NCBI GenBank assembly: GCA_025359185.1
Contig: JANYHF010000090.1
Coordinates: forward strand, 1-36,141
Origin: Hyphomicrobiaceae bacterium
GTDB lineage: Bacteria > Pseudomonadota > Alphaproteobacteria > Rhizobiales > Hyphomicrobiaceae
DNA length: 36,141 bases
Reading direction: 5' to 3'
The notes under the pieces are model-generated. The model searched no databases. It had not been told where the DNA came from and worked only from the letters and a program-made list of their open reading frames with translations. Made by a program: the position numbers and the translations under genes. Shown piece by piece: positions 8,125 through 16,032 of the stretch (positions within the stretch are counted from its first letter, which is position 1; each line of letters starts with the position of its first letter).

Positions 8125-8786
8125 GACGATCCCAGATGCGCCATGCGCTGGTATAGTCGCTCAACGCCGTAAGCGAGTGGAAAGGCCAGCAGGAAGAACA
8201 CCAGCATCGTGAAGCTATAGAGTTGGAAGGAAAGATAGGTATTGCTGACAAGAACCTGCGTTTGCCGGATGAGCTCAGGCACGGCGATGACCGAAGCGGT
8301 GGCGCTGTCCTTGACCGCGACGACTGCGAGCGAACCGAATGCCGGGAGCATGCGAATCGCGGCTTGCGGCAGGATCACGCGACGGACCGTTTGCGGCAGG
8401 CTCATGCCAAGCGCGAGCGCGGCACGCATCTGTCCGGGACGGACTGACGTCAGGCCCGCCCGGACTGCCTCCGCAACATAGGCGGCGAGATGACAGCTTA
8501 AGACGATTACCGCCGCCACGAACGGCGTGATTGCGGTACCAGTCAGCAACGGCAACGCAAAATAGGTCCAGACCAGGATCGCCAGCAGCGGAACAGACCG
8601 CATCGTGTCGACATAGAAACCGAGCAATGCCGCCAGGACCGAGCCACCGTAAGTCCGTCCGATCGCGATGACGATCCCGAGTAAAAAACCAAGCGAAATT
8701 GACGCTGCACTAAGCGCGACCGTTGTACCGATAGCAACGAGCACGAATCGCCAATTACCCGCCAGAACGTGCAGAAAAGCGTTCAC
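8121..8786 (-). CDS. ABC importer permease, polar amino acid (HisQ/GlnP) type
   Basis: A 221-residue membrane protein starting MNAFLHVLAGNWRFVLVAIG. It has the family motif MRSVPLLAILVWTYF near residue 65 and the EAA loop ALALGMSLPQTVRRVILPQA. It is related to but clearly different from the following permease, so the transporter has a heterodimeric channel. It is the first gene after the binding protein, separated from it by about 80 bases holding a strong hairpin, which is the usual arrangement where more binding protein than membrane subunits is required. Confidence 0.92.
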   Translation of the reverse strand: MNAFLHVLAGNWRFVLVAIGTTVALSAASISLGFLLGIVIAIGRTYGGSVLAALLGFYVDTMRSVPLLAILVWTYFALPLLTGTAITPFVAAVIVLSCHLAAYVAEAVRAGLTSVRPGQMRAALALGMSLPQTVRRVILPQAAIRMLPAFGSLAVVAVKDSATASVIAVPELIRQTQVLVSNTYLSFQLYSFTMLVFFLLAFPLAYGVERLYQRMAHLGSS

Positions 8787-8816
8787 CCGCTTGCTCCTGC
8801 TGTGAACAGGGCGGAG

Positions 8817-8847
8817 GAGGCGGGCCGCAAGGAAATTTGCCCGCCTC
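8817..8847 (-). other. Intercistronic hairpin downstream of a binding-protein gene
   Basis: A perfect 9-bp inverted repeat (GAGGCGGGC at 8817-8825 and GCCCGCCTC at 8839-8847, 13-base loop) lies in the gap between the binding-protein stop and the permease start. No T-run follows on the coding strand. It is probably an mRNA-stabilising or attenuating structure that raises binding-protein yield rather than a full terminator. Confidence 0.65.
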
Positions 8848-8866
8848 GAAAGGGTCGCACGTTGAA

Positions 8867-9709
8867 TTATTCCTTCAGGACACGCAGTTCTTCAGCCGCG
8901 ACCTGATCCTTGACTAAAGCGTAGACGGCAGTCATCCACTTCAGAAGTTCAGGCTGGTTCTTGTCGATGGCCATGCCAACATCGGTTGGGAACTCTCCCT
9001 TGGTGAGGCATTCGTCGCCCTTCGGGAAGACGACGAGGCCTGGGACTTTCTTTGCCATGTCGACCCAAGCCGCCGTGTCAATTGGCGCAACATCGGCCCG
9101 GCCTGACATTATCTCATCGATTGGCGCATTGGCACCGGATCCTTGCACGCCCTTGGCTGCCGCCTTGGGCAGGCGTGTCGGCAGCCATGTTTCCGGTGGC
9201 GTTCCAGTGAAGTAGGCGATCGAGATATCCGGCATGTTCAAGTCATCAACCTTGCCGATCTTAGCTAGCTTCGGGTTGTCTGCCTTACCGAAGAAACACA
9301 AGGTGGATTTCGAGTAGACGACAAAGTCGACTACTTTCTTGCGCGCATCGGTGACCGATAGGGGCGCGATCGTCATATCGACTTGACCGGTGGCCAGGAT
9401 CGGGACCTTCGTTTCATGACTGACCGGCACAGTTTCAAGTTTCACACCAAGCCGCGTCGCATATTCCTTGGCCAATGCCCAGGCCGAACCCTCAAACTGT
9501 TCACCGGTGCCGCTGGTATTTTCCTTCAGCCAGGGGAACTCACCGAGCACGCCGACCTTCAACGAACCGCGCGCCTTGATCGCATCGATCCGCTTGCTGA
9601 CGCCAGCTGCCGGCACCGCGCCATCATCGGCGCGGGCTGCCGCCGTTCCTAGGCCGGCATTCAACGTCACTATCATCGCCGCAGCCACGAGTAGGTCGCG
9701 CATGTTCAT
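8867..9709 (-). CDS. Periplasmic solute-binding protein, polar amino acid family (SBP family 3)
   Basis: A 280-residue protein with a Sec signal peptide: MNMRDLLVAAAMIVTLNAGL, ending near AARADD. Lobe 1 begins KARGSLKVGVLGEFPW; ATGQVDMTIAPLSVTDARKK and VDFVVYSKSTLCF follow the family-3 pattern, and the second lobe contains IDEIMSGRADVAPIDTAAW. The ATG at 9709 is chosen because AAGGAGGG lies just upstream and the signal peptide starts there. It is the first gene of the leftward operon, about 150 bases downstream of a putative GntR operator. The binding residues do not identify a ligand. The family mainly binds amino acids, but members for betaines and opines exist. Confidence 0.9.
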   Translation of the reverse strand: MNMRDLLVAAAMIVTLNAGLGTAAARADDGAVPAAGVSKRIDAIKARGSLKVGVLGEFPWLKENTSGTGEQFEGSAWALAKEYATRLGVKLETVPVSHETKVPILATGQVDMTIAPLSVTDARKKVVDFVVYSKSTLCFFGKADNPKLAKIGKVDDLNMPDISIAYFTGTPPETWLPTRLPKAAAKGVQGSGANAPIDEIMSGRADVAPIDTAAWVDMAKKVPGLVVFPKGDECLTKGEFPTDVGMAIDKNQPELLKWMTAVYALVKDQVAAEELRVLKE

Positions 9710-9857
9710 GAGACAGCCCTCCTTTTTACAAATTGGCATCGCTGGCTGCGCTGTCGTCGAATTTCGACGTTCGGCAATCTGTCGAACGACCGCAAATCCG
9801 GTACCGTGCAGCACTTTTCCCTGGCGTTCACGCCACAAACCATATCGAATTGCATCC

Positions 9858-9871
9858 TGGTATACAATTAT
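9858..9871. promoter_or_regulatory. Putative GntR operator, shared motif copy 1
   Basis: The sequence TGGTATACAATTAT contains GTATACAATTAT, which is repeated exactly at 12491-12502. The core GTATAC is a palindrome, and TGGTATACAA fits the T-N-G-T-N(0-3)-A-C-N-A pattern known for FadR-class GntR regulators. It lies in the 287-base gap between the leftward transporter operon (start 9709) and the GntR gene (start 9997). The rest of the gap shows no gene. An AT-rich AATTATAATT immediately follows. Confidence 0.55.
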
Positions 9872-9996
9872 AATTTGGTGTTGCATGAAGTATTGTTGGT
9901 TCGGCATACGATACGTGCACATCGCTTGGGTGCCGCCTGGGGGCTATCCTGAGTGACGCAGTAACAGCCCCCGCTCGTCAGGAACGTGACCCGCCG

Positions 9997-10779
9997 ATGA
10001 GATTGAAAAGCATGAAGCGGATGACGCAGGCCACAACTGCGCAGAGGCAGGCTCCCGCAGACTCTGATGGAGCAAAGGCGCTCAAGCCGATTGCGCTTGT
10101 GCCGCCCGACACTGCGGGCAATCGCCAACTTGGCGAAGTCGTCGCGGATGCGATCGTCGCGGCGATCGCGCAAGGCACTTTATCGCCCGGCCAGCGCGTG
10201 GTCGAGCAGGTCCTGGCCAAGGAACTCGCTGTGAGCCGCGTACCCATCCGCGAAGCCATCAAGATCCTGCACGCTCAGGGCATTCTCACAGTCACCCCCA
10301 ATCGGGGTGCGCGCGTTACGAGCTTTGACGCGCAAGTGATCGACCAGGTTGATGAAGCGCGCATCGCCCTTGAACAAATCGCGGCGCACCATGCCATCGC
10401 AGTTTATCAGCGCGAGCCACGCCGGCTCGATAAACTGCACGCGATTGTCTCGCGCATGGAGCGGGTGGCACGCTGGTCGGACTGGTCGGAACTGCGGGTG
10501 TGCGACCTCGCCTTCCACCACGAAATGTGCCGCGCCTCCGGCAATGATATTGTTCTGAAGCTGTGGGAGGCGTTGGCTCGGCATATCACTATCATTTTCG
10601 GGCGCGAAATTGCCGCTGAACGCGATTTCAGCGTGGTGATCAAACAGCACGAGAAACTTGTTGGGATGCTGGAGAGGGGCGACCCTGATATCGGACTTGA
10701 AATCGAGCGCCACATCCGGCGATTGCGCCCGAAAGTTTCGGCACGACCTACACGGCCGTCAAGCCGTCGAAAAGTCTGA
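9997..10779 (+). CDS. GntR-family regulator, FadR/FCD subfamily
   Basis: A 260-residue regulator. After an unstructured lead of about 40 residues comes the winged helix (LGEVVADAIVAAIAQGTLSP, GQRVVEQVLAKELAVSRVPI, REAIKILHAQGILTV, NRGARVT). The all-helical FCD effector domain follows, with DEARIALEQIAAHHA, the metal-ligand type DLAFHHEMCRASGN and a late His in IERHIRRLR. FCD domains usually bind a carboxylate through a metal and release DNA on binding. It is divergent from the leftward transporter operon and next to a GMC oxidoreductase gene. The shared GTATAC motifs in both nearby promoter gaps point to it as local repressor. The start at 9997 has AGGAA upstream; ATG 10012 is also possible. 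Confidence 0.88.
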   Translation: MRLKSMKRMTQATTAQRQAPADSDGAKALKPIALVPPDTAGNRQLGEVVADAIVAAIAQGTLSPGQRVVEQVLAKELAVSRVPIREAIKILHAQGILTVTPNRGARVTSFDAQVIDQVDEARIALEQIAAHHAIAVYQREPRRLDKLHAIVSRMERVARWSDWSELRVCDLAFHHEMCRASGNDIVLKLWEALARHITIIFGREIAAERDFSVVIKQHEKLVGMLERGDPDIGLEIERHIRRLRPKVSARPTRPSSRRKV

Positions 10780-10801
10780 CTGCCGGAACAAGCTGCTGAT
10801 G

Positions 10802-12454
10802 TCACGTCACCACAGCCTGTCCGGCCCGCGGCAGCGCTTTGCGGCCGAGGATCATGTCGCTTGCCTTCTCGGCGATCATGATCGTGGCGGCATTGGTATT
10901 GCCACTGACAACAGAGGACATCACCGAGGCATCGACCACGCGAAGGCCCGTGAGCCCATGCACCCGGCATTCGGGATCCACCACCGCCATCGTGTCGGTC
11001 TCCGGACCCATTTTGCAGGTTCCAACGGGATGATAGCCAGTCTCGACGGTTTTGCGGATCCACGCATCGATCTCGGCATCTGAGGTGACATCCGGGCCTG
11101 GCTTGAGTTCTTCCGCCCGATAGGCCGCGAAGGCATTTTGCGCATGGACCTCGCGGATTTGCCTGACGGCACTACGCAGCACATCGCGGTCATGTTGGGT
11201 TTGCAGATAGTTGAACAGCAGACGCGGCGGCGTTGCCGGCGACGTGTCAGCAAGCGTCATGCGGCCACGGCTGGTCGGCCGCAACAGATCGGCATGGGTC
11301 TGGAAGCCGTCGAACGGATAGCTGTTGATGCTCTGGATCGATTCTGAGTCGATGGCCAGTGGACAGAACGACAGCATCAGATCGGGATGCTCGATCCGCT
11401 GGCTCGAGCGGATAAAGGCGCCGGTATCGTAGTGATTGGTGGCGCCAAGCCCAGTGCCGAACAGCAACCACTCGGCGCCTATCCGAAGTTTCGCCAAAAG
11501 CTTGAGCTGGTGATAGAGCGATACCGGCTGCGTGCAGCGCTGCTTGACGATGATATCAGGATGGTCCTGCAGGTTCTCGCCGACACCGGCGCGATCGGCG
11601 ACCACCGCAATGCCATGGCGACTCAATTCGCTGGCCGGTCCGATACCGGAAAGCAGGAGGAGCTGCGCCGAGTTGAAGACACCGCCCGATAACACCACGT
11701 CCCTGGTCGCCCGATAGACTTCGGTCTGGCCGTTAACGGCGACCTCAACGCCCACCGCCCGGTTGCCGGTTATCAGCACCTTTGTCGTCAGAGCCCGTGT
11801 CAGCACCTTGAGGTTCTGGCGAGTGCGAGCAGGCTTGAGATAGGCATTGGCCGTGCTCCAGCGGCGACCGCGATGGCTGGTGCGGTCGATCCGGCCAAAC
11901 CCTTCCTGCTGAGCACCATTGATATCAGGCGACGCTAGATATCCGGCCTCCAGGCCCGCGGCGACGAATGCTTGGCACAGCGGATTACTGGACTCGCCCA
12001 GCGTGATGTTCAACGGCCCATCGACGCCATGATAGTCGTCGGCGCCACCCGCATGAGTTTCAGCACGCCTGAAATATGGCAGCACTTCATCATAGCTCCA
12101 GCCGCGGCAGCCAGACTGGGCCCAGCGGTCGAAGTCGCGGGCATGACCACGGACGTAGCACATACCGTTCACGGAGGAGGTGCCGCCCAACACCCGGCCG
12201 CGCGGATGGTCGATGCGGCGACCGTCCAGGAATGGCTCTGGCTCGGTCCGGTAGGCCCAATTATACCGCGTGCCCTGCAGCGGATAGGCCAGGGCTGACG
12301 GCATCTGGATTCGCCAGTCGTGATCATTTGACCCGGCCTCGATCAAGAGCACCTGAATTGACGGGTCTTCCGAGATTCGGTTGGCCAGGACACAGCCGGC
12401 CGAACCGGCGCCGGCGATGATGATATCGACTGTTTTGCCTGTGTTGCTCACCAT
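10802..12454 (-). CDS. GMC-family FAD oxidoreductase (choline dehydrogenase-like)
   Basis: A 550-residue flavoprotein. The N-terminal FAD loop is IIAGAGSAGCVLANRISE. GMC signature 1 is seen in GRVLGGTSSVNGMCYVRGH, and signature 2 in VVLSGGVFNSAQLLLLSGIG. The catalytic C-terminal region has TGYHPVGTCKMG with the active-site His, and VVSGNTNAATIMIAEKASDM with the second catalytic position as Asn. This group oxidises primary or secondary alcohols (choline, polyols, sugars) and passes electrons to the respiratory chain or oxygen. No signal peptide is visible, so it is probably cytoplasmic or membrane-associated from inside. The ATG at 12454 leaves the operator-like site 36 bases upstream; a longer start at 12520 would cover that site. 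The gene ends 22 bases from the convergent GntR gene. Confidence 0.92.
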   Translation of the reverse strand: MVSNTGKTVDIIIAGAGSAGCVLANRISEDPSIQVLLIEAGSNDHDWRIQMPSALAYPLQGTRYNWAYRTEPEPFLDGRRIDHPRGRVLGGTSSVNGMCYVRGHARDFDRWAQSGCRGWSYDEVLPYFRRAETHAGGADDYHGVDGPLNITLGESSNPLCQAFVAAGLEAGYLASPDINGAQQEGFGRIDRTSHRGRRWSTANAYLKPARTRQNLKVLTRALTTKVLITGNRAVGVEVAVNGQTEVYRATRDVVLSGGVFNSAQLLLLSGIGPASELSRHGIAVVADRAGVGENLQDHPDIIVKQRCTQPVSLYHQLKLLAKLRIGAEWLLFGTGLGATNHYDTGAFIRSSQRIEHPDLMLSFCPLAIDSESIQSINSYPFDGFQTHADLLRPTSRGRMTLADTSPATPPRLLFNYLQTQHDRDVLRSAVRQIREVHAQNAFAAYRAEELKPGPDVTSDAEIDAWIRKTVETGYHPVGTCKMGPETDTMAVVDPECRVHGLTGLRVVDASVMSSVVSGNTNAATIMIAEKASDMILGRKALPRAGQAVVT

Positions 12455-12488
12455 GGTGCAGTCGTGTCTTTCGTTTTGCCATTGCGTT

Positions 12489-12502
12489 TTGTATACAATT
12501 AT
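12489..12502. promoter_or_regulatory. Putative GntR operator, shared motif copy 2
   Basis: TTGTATACAATTAT contains a perfect 10-base palindrome (TTGTATACAA) and the same 12 bases as the site at 9860-9871. It lies between the divergent GMC oxidoreductase (start 12454) and the rightward binding-protein operon (start 12552), so one bound repressor could silence both directions. The pattern matches FadR-class GntR operators. Confidence 0.6.
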
Positions 12503-12551
12503 CCCACACTTGCACGGCATGTGAATTCAGTCGAGGTGGGAGTTGCTCGTC

Positions 12552-13598
12552 ATGTCGAAGAAGTCCGGCTTGTCGCGTCGTGCCATAGTTGCCGCCGGCG
12601 CTACGGTCCTAGCAGCGCCCTACCTGTTGCGCCGAGCCGAGGCCAAGGCCGACACGTTGCGCCTGCTCACCTGGGAAGGCTATGCCGACGCGGCTTGGGT
12701 GAAGCCCTTCGAGGAAAAGACCGGCGCTAAGTGCAACATTGTCTATGTCGGTTCGGCCGACGAAATGTTCGCCAAGATGCAAGGCTCCAAGGGCGCTGAT
12801 TTCGACGTGCTGACGTTTGATACGTCAATCTTCAAGCGATACATTGACGCCAATCTGCTGCAGCCGATCGCGACCGGCAAGATCGCCAACGCAGCCAACC
12901 TAGCCGCTGCTTTCAAGGCCGTTGCCCCGATCATGCGCGGCGATAAGCACTATGGTATGCCGTTCGCCTGGGGCTCGCTGCCACTGGTCTATGATAAGGC
13001 CGCCTTCCCGGCCCCGCCAGACAGCTGGCAGCTGTTGTGGGATCCGAAATATGCACAACAGGTGATTTCTCAGGACGACGCCAACAATTGCGTGACCCTT
13101 GCAGCCATTGCCCTTGGCATCAAGGACCCCTTCAATCTGACGGATCCGCAGTTTCAGCAAATCAAAACCAAACTGATCGAGATGAAGAAAAACCTTCTGA
13201 CCTATTATGCCGGCTTCGATGACGGCGTCAGCATCTTTGCCCAGTCAAAAATCAAGCTGATGTACTCCATGGGCGAACCGCAAGTGCCCAAACTGAAGGA
13301 AAAGGGCATTGATGCCGCCTTCACTATCCCCAAGGAGGGCGCAATCGGCTGGCTCGACTGCTGGACCTTGAGCGCTGGTGCCAAGGATCTCGATCTTGCC
13401 CATGCCTGGATCAATGCCTGCTTGGATAAGTCGGTCGGCGCCTACTTGTCCGACAAAGAGAAATACGGCAATACCACCAATGACGAGGCCAACACCCGCA
13501 ATGGCGTGACCTACGGCGACAAATTGATCTGGTTGCAAACACCCGAAAGCCTTGAAAAGCGCACCGCAATCTGGAACGAGGTGAAGGCGGCACCTTGA
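12552..13598 (+). CDS. Extracellular solute-binding protein, PotD/PotF-like (SBP family 1), copy 1
   Basis: A 348-residue protein with a twin-arginine-like leader (LSRRAIVAAGATVLAAPYLL), probably exported folded. The mature part follows the spermidine/putrescine-binding fold: LRLLTWEGYADAAWVKPFEE, EMFAKMQGSKGADFDVLTFD, PFAWGSLPLVYDKAAF and AIGWLDCWTLSAGA. The polyamine-binding acidic residues cannot be confirmed by eye. The gene context (enolase-superfamily enzyme, SDR) argues for a hydroxy or sugar acid, or another organic ligand. The ATG at 12552 is chosen over TTG 12543 because GGTGGGAG lies at good spacing. It is about three-quarters identical, by eye, to the next gene, and both precede a single ATPase/permease set. 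Confidence 0.9.
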   Translation: MSKKSGLSRRAIVAAGATVLAAPYLLRRAEAKADTLRLLTWEGYADAAWVKPFEEKTGAKCNIVYVGSADEMFAKMQGSKGADFDVLTFDTSIFKRYIDANLLQPIATGKIANAANLAAAFKAVAPIMRGDKHYGMPFAWGSLPLVYDKAAFPAPPDSWQLLWDPKYAQQVISQDDANNCVTLAAIALGIKDPFNLTDPQFQQIKTKLIEMKKNLLTYYAGFDDGVSIFAQSKIKLMYSMGEPQVPKLKEKGIDAAFTIPKEGAIGWLDCWTLSAGAKDLDLAHAWINACLDKSVGAYLSDKEKYGNTTNDEANTRNGVTYGDKLIWLQTPESLEKRTAIWNEVKAAP

Positions 13599-13684
13599 GC
13601 ATAGCCTGGGTGGAAGTTGCTGCTGGCGGTGGACAAGGGCTTTGTCTCGTCGTGACATGCTGAACACTGAAAGGAGACTGCCAC

Positions 13685-14743
13685 GTGCCGACCCCAACAC
13701 AAGTATTGCGCACGCTAACGCGACGCAGCGTCCTGACCGCTGGCACGGTAGCCTTGGCGGCGCCCTTTGTGCTCCGGCGCGCCTACGCCAAGGCGACCGA
13801 ATTGCGCATTCTCACTTGGGAAGGCTATGCCGAGCCCGAATGGGTCAAACCCTTCGAGGTAGCCAATGGCGTCAAGACCCAGGTCGCCTATGTCGGCTCC
13901 GTCGATGAGATGTTTGCCAAGATGCAAGGCTCGAAAGGGACTGATTTCGACGTTGTTGCTTTCGATACTTCGACCTTTAAACGCTACATCGACGCAAGCC
14001 TGATCCAGCCGATTGATCTGGGCAAGGTCGCCAATGCGGCCAATCTTGGTGCTGCCTTCAAAGGCGTCGCCCCGATCATGCGCGGGGACAAGCAATACGG
14101 CATCCCGTTTGCTTGGGGTTCGCTGCCGCTGGTCTACGACAAGGCTGCGTATCCCACGGCACCCGACAGCTGGTCAGTGCTTTGGGATGCCGCCAACGCA
14201 CAGAAACTGATTGCGCTCGACGACGCCAACAACTCGATCGTGCTGGCAGCTATCGTGCTCGGCATCAAGGACCCGTTCAACCTCACCGACGCACAGTTCG
14301 AGCAGGTCAAAACCAAACTGATCGAACAAAAGAAGTTGTTGCTCACCTACTATGCCGGCTTTGACGATGGTGTGAAAATTTTCGCTGACTCGAAAATCAA
14401 GGCGATGTTCTCAATGGGCGAGCCGCAGGTTCCTGGCCTGAAGGGCAAGGGCATTGATGCTGCGTTCACCATTCCCAAGGAAGGTGCCATCGGTTGGCTC
14501 GATTGCTGGACAATCAGCGCTGGCGCCAAAGACGTCGACCTCGCTCACGCCTGGATCAATGCCTGCCTTGACAAAAAAGTTGGTGCTTACCTCTCCGACA
14601 AGAAAAGCTACGGAAATACGACCGATGAAGACGCTAACAAGCGAACCGGGTTTACCTATGCCGATAAGCTGATCTTCCTGCAGACGCCGGAAAACTTCGA
14701 GAAGCGGGTCAAGATCTGGAATGAAGTTAAAGCCGCACCCTGA
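13685..14743 (+). CDS. Extracellular solute-binding protein, PotD/PotF-like, tandem paralogue copy 2
   Basis: 352 residues from a GTG at 13685 with AAGGAGA just upstream. The leader again has twin arginines (LTRRSVLTAGTVALAAPFVL). The mature protein is collinear with the preceding gene along its whole length: ELRILTWEGYAEPEWVKPFE, EMFAKMQGSKGTDFDVVAFD, FAWGSLPLVYDKAAYPTAPD and GWLDCWTISAGAKDVDLAHA. Differences cluster in the regions before the ligand cleft (AANAQKLIALDDANNSIVL against KYAQQVISQDDANNCVTL). This is a tandem duplication in which both copies look intact. They may share one membrane transporter and widen its ligand range. Confidence 0.9.
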   Translation: MPTPTQVLRTLTRRSVLTAGTVALAAPFVLRRAYAKATELRILTWEGYAEPEWVKPFEVANGVKTQVAYVGSVDEMFAKMQGSKGTDFDVVAFDTSTFKRYIDASLIQPIDLGKVANAANLGAAFKGVAPIMRGDKQYGIPFAWGSLPLVYDKAAYPTAPDSWSVLWDAANAQKLIALDDANNSIVLAAIVLGIKDPFNLTDAQFEQVKTKLIEQKKLLLTYYAGFDDGVKIFADSKIKAMFSMGEPQVPGLKGKGIDAAFTIPKEGAIGWLDCWTISAGAKDVDLAHAWINACLDKKVGAYLSDKKSYGNTTDEDANKRTGFTYADKLIFLQTPENFEKRVKIWNEVKAAP

Positions 14744-14765
14744 TCGCAAACCGAGGGTAAGTTGA

Positions 14766-14780
14766 GCGCTTGCGAAGCGC
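14766..14780 (+). other. Intercistronic hairpin downstream of a binding-protein gene
   Basis: GCGCTT-GCG-AAGCGC forms a perfect 6-bp stem with a 3-base loop, 22 bases after the second binding-protein stop and before the enolase-superfamily gene. No T-run follows. Its place matches the hairpins after the binding-protein genes ending at 8867 and 23844. Confidence 0.5.
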
Positions 14781-14817
14781 GTCCGATACGCATGTCAAGA
14801 CCGTCCGAGAAGCCAAC

Positions 14818-16032
14818 ATGCACACAATTTCCCCTATTCTTGATCGCGACCCACCCAAGTTGCGCATCACCGGTATCGACTGCCACGTGCTGTTGGCGCC
14901 GGACTTCGATCCGACGTTCACGTCCTCGGGGCAGGACAGTCTTGTGGTCGTAGTGCATACCGATCAGGGCATTGATGGCATCGGCGAGTGTGACGTCAAT
15001 CCATGGATGGCCAAAGCCTGCATTGAGGCGCCAGGCACCCATACCATGGGTCTGTCCATCAAGGACATGCTGATCGGCGCCGACCCGTTTCAGATCGGTG
15101 CCTTGTGGGAGAAACTGTACCTCGGCACTGCCATGAATGGCCGCCGCGGAGTCGTTATTCATGCCATGAGCGCTGTCGAAATGGCGCTGTGGGATGTGTG
15201 CGGCAAGGCGGTCAGCAAGCCCGTGCACGCACTGTTGGGCGGCAGTCCGCGCGATCACATCGTTCCTTATGCATCGCTGCAGCCGGCTGGCGGCCGTTTT
15301 GAAGAGTACCGCGATGCCCTGGTGCAGTCGGCGTTGAAGGCCAAGACGCTCGGTTTTAGAGCCATCAAGAGCGAAGTGACCATGAATGGGCCTTACGCCC
15401 ACGGCGGCATGCGCGAGAGTTATGATCGGCATACGGAGGTCGTTGCTGCGGTGCGTAAGGCTGTCGGCCCCGATATGACGCTTATGATCGACGTCCAGTA
15501 TCTCTGGTCGGACGCCGCGACCTGCCTGTCGGTCGTGAAGGATTGGAAGGAGTTTAATTGCTACTTCCTCGAAACACCGATCTGGTCGGATAATGTGCGC
15601 GAGATGGCCACGCTCGTTGAGCAAGCACCAATGCCAATTGCATGCGGCGAATGGCTGGCGACACGTTACGAATTCGAAGAGCTGATGGATGTTGGCAAGG
15701 TTCAGGTGGCACAACCTGACGTCGGCCGTGTCGGCGGCATTGGCGAGGCCAAGATCGTCTGTGATATGGCGGCTGAGCGGGGACGGACGATTGTGCCGCA
15801 TTGCTGGAAGACGGGTATCTCGATTTCGGCGACCGCCCATTTGGCGTTCGTGACGCCGCACTGCGCCTTTATCGAATATCTGCCGCCCCAACTCTGCCAC
15901 GAGCGGCTGCGGCGCGAACTGGCCCATGAGGAACTCGTGTTGCGGCCGGACGGCACCATTCCACTGCCGGCAAAGCCTGGACTCGGCGTCGAGGTCGATT
16001 GGGACGTCGTCAAGCGCTACACGGTGGCCTGA
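14818..16032 (+). CDS. Enolase-superfamily enzyme (mandelate racemase family), probable acid-sugar dehydratase
   Basis: A 404-residue protein. The N-terminal domain has VEMALWDVCGKAVSKPVHAL. Barrel residues are K184-S-E186 at the K-x-K position, metal ligands D225 (LMIDVQY), E252 (LETPIW) and E278 (CGEW), D301 (QPDVGRVGG) and H328 (VPHCWKTG) as the His-Asp dyad, and E353 in FIEYLP. The dyad side is intact while the K-x-K base is replaced by Glu. This pattern is typical of dehydratases that act on C2-hydroxy acids of one configuration (fuconate/rhamnonate/galactonate-like). ATG 14818 is the best start by alignment; a TTG at 14770 gives an unlikely Arg-rich lead. Its stop overlaps the ATPase start (TGATG). 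Confidence 0.88.
   Translation: MHTISPILDRDPPKLRITGIDCHVLLAPDFDPTFTSSGQDSLVVVVHTDQGIDGIGECDVNPWMAKACIEAPGTHTMGLSIKDMLIGADPFQIGALWEKLYLGTAMNGRRGVVIHAMSAVEMALWDVCGKAVSKPVHALLGGSPRDHIVPYASLQPAGGRFEEYRDALVQSALKAKTLGFRAIKSEVTMNGPYAHGGMRESYDRHTEVVAAVRKAVGPDMTLMIDVQYLWSDAATCLSVVKDWKEFNCYFLETPIWSDNVREMATLVEQAPMPIACGEWLATRYEFEELMDVGKVQVAQPDVGRVGGIGEAKIVCDMAAERGRTIVPHCWKTGISISATAHLAFVTPHCAFIEYLPPQLCHERLRRELAHEELVLRPDGTIPLPAKPGLGVEVDWDVVKRYTVA

Noticed and set aside
14656-15927. 423-codon open frame on the minus strand
   Set aside because: Antisense to the second enolase-superfamily gene, with catalytic motifs clear on the plus strand.
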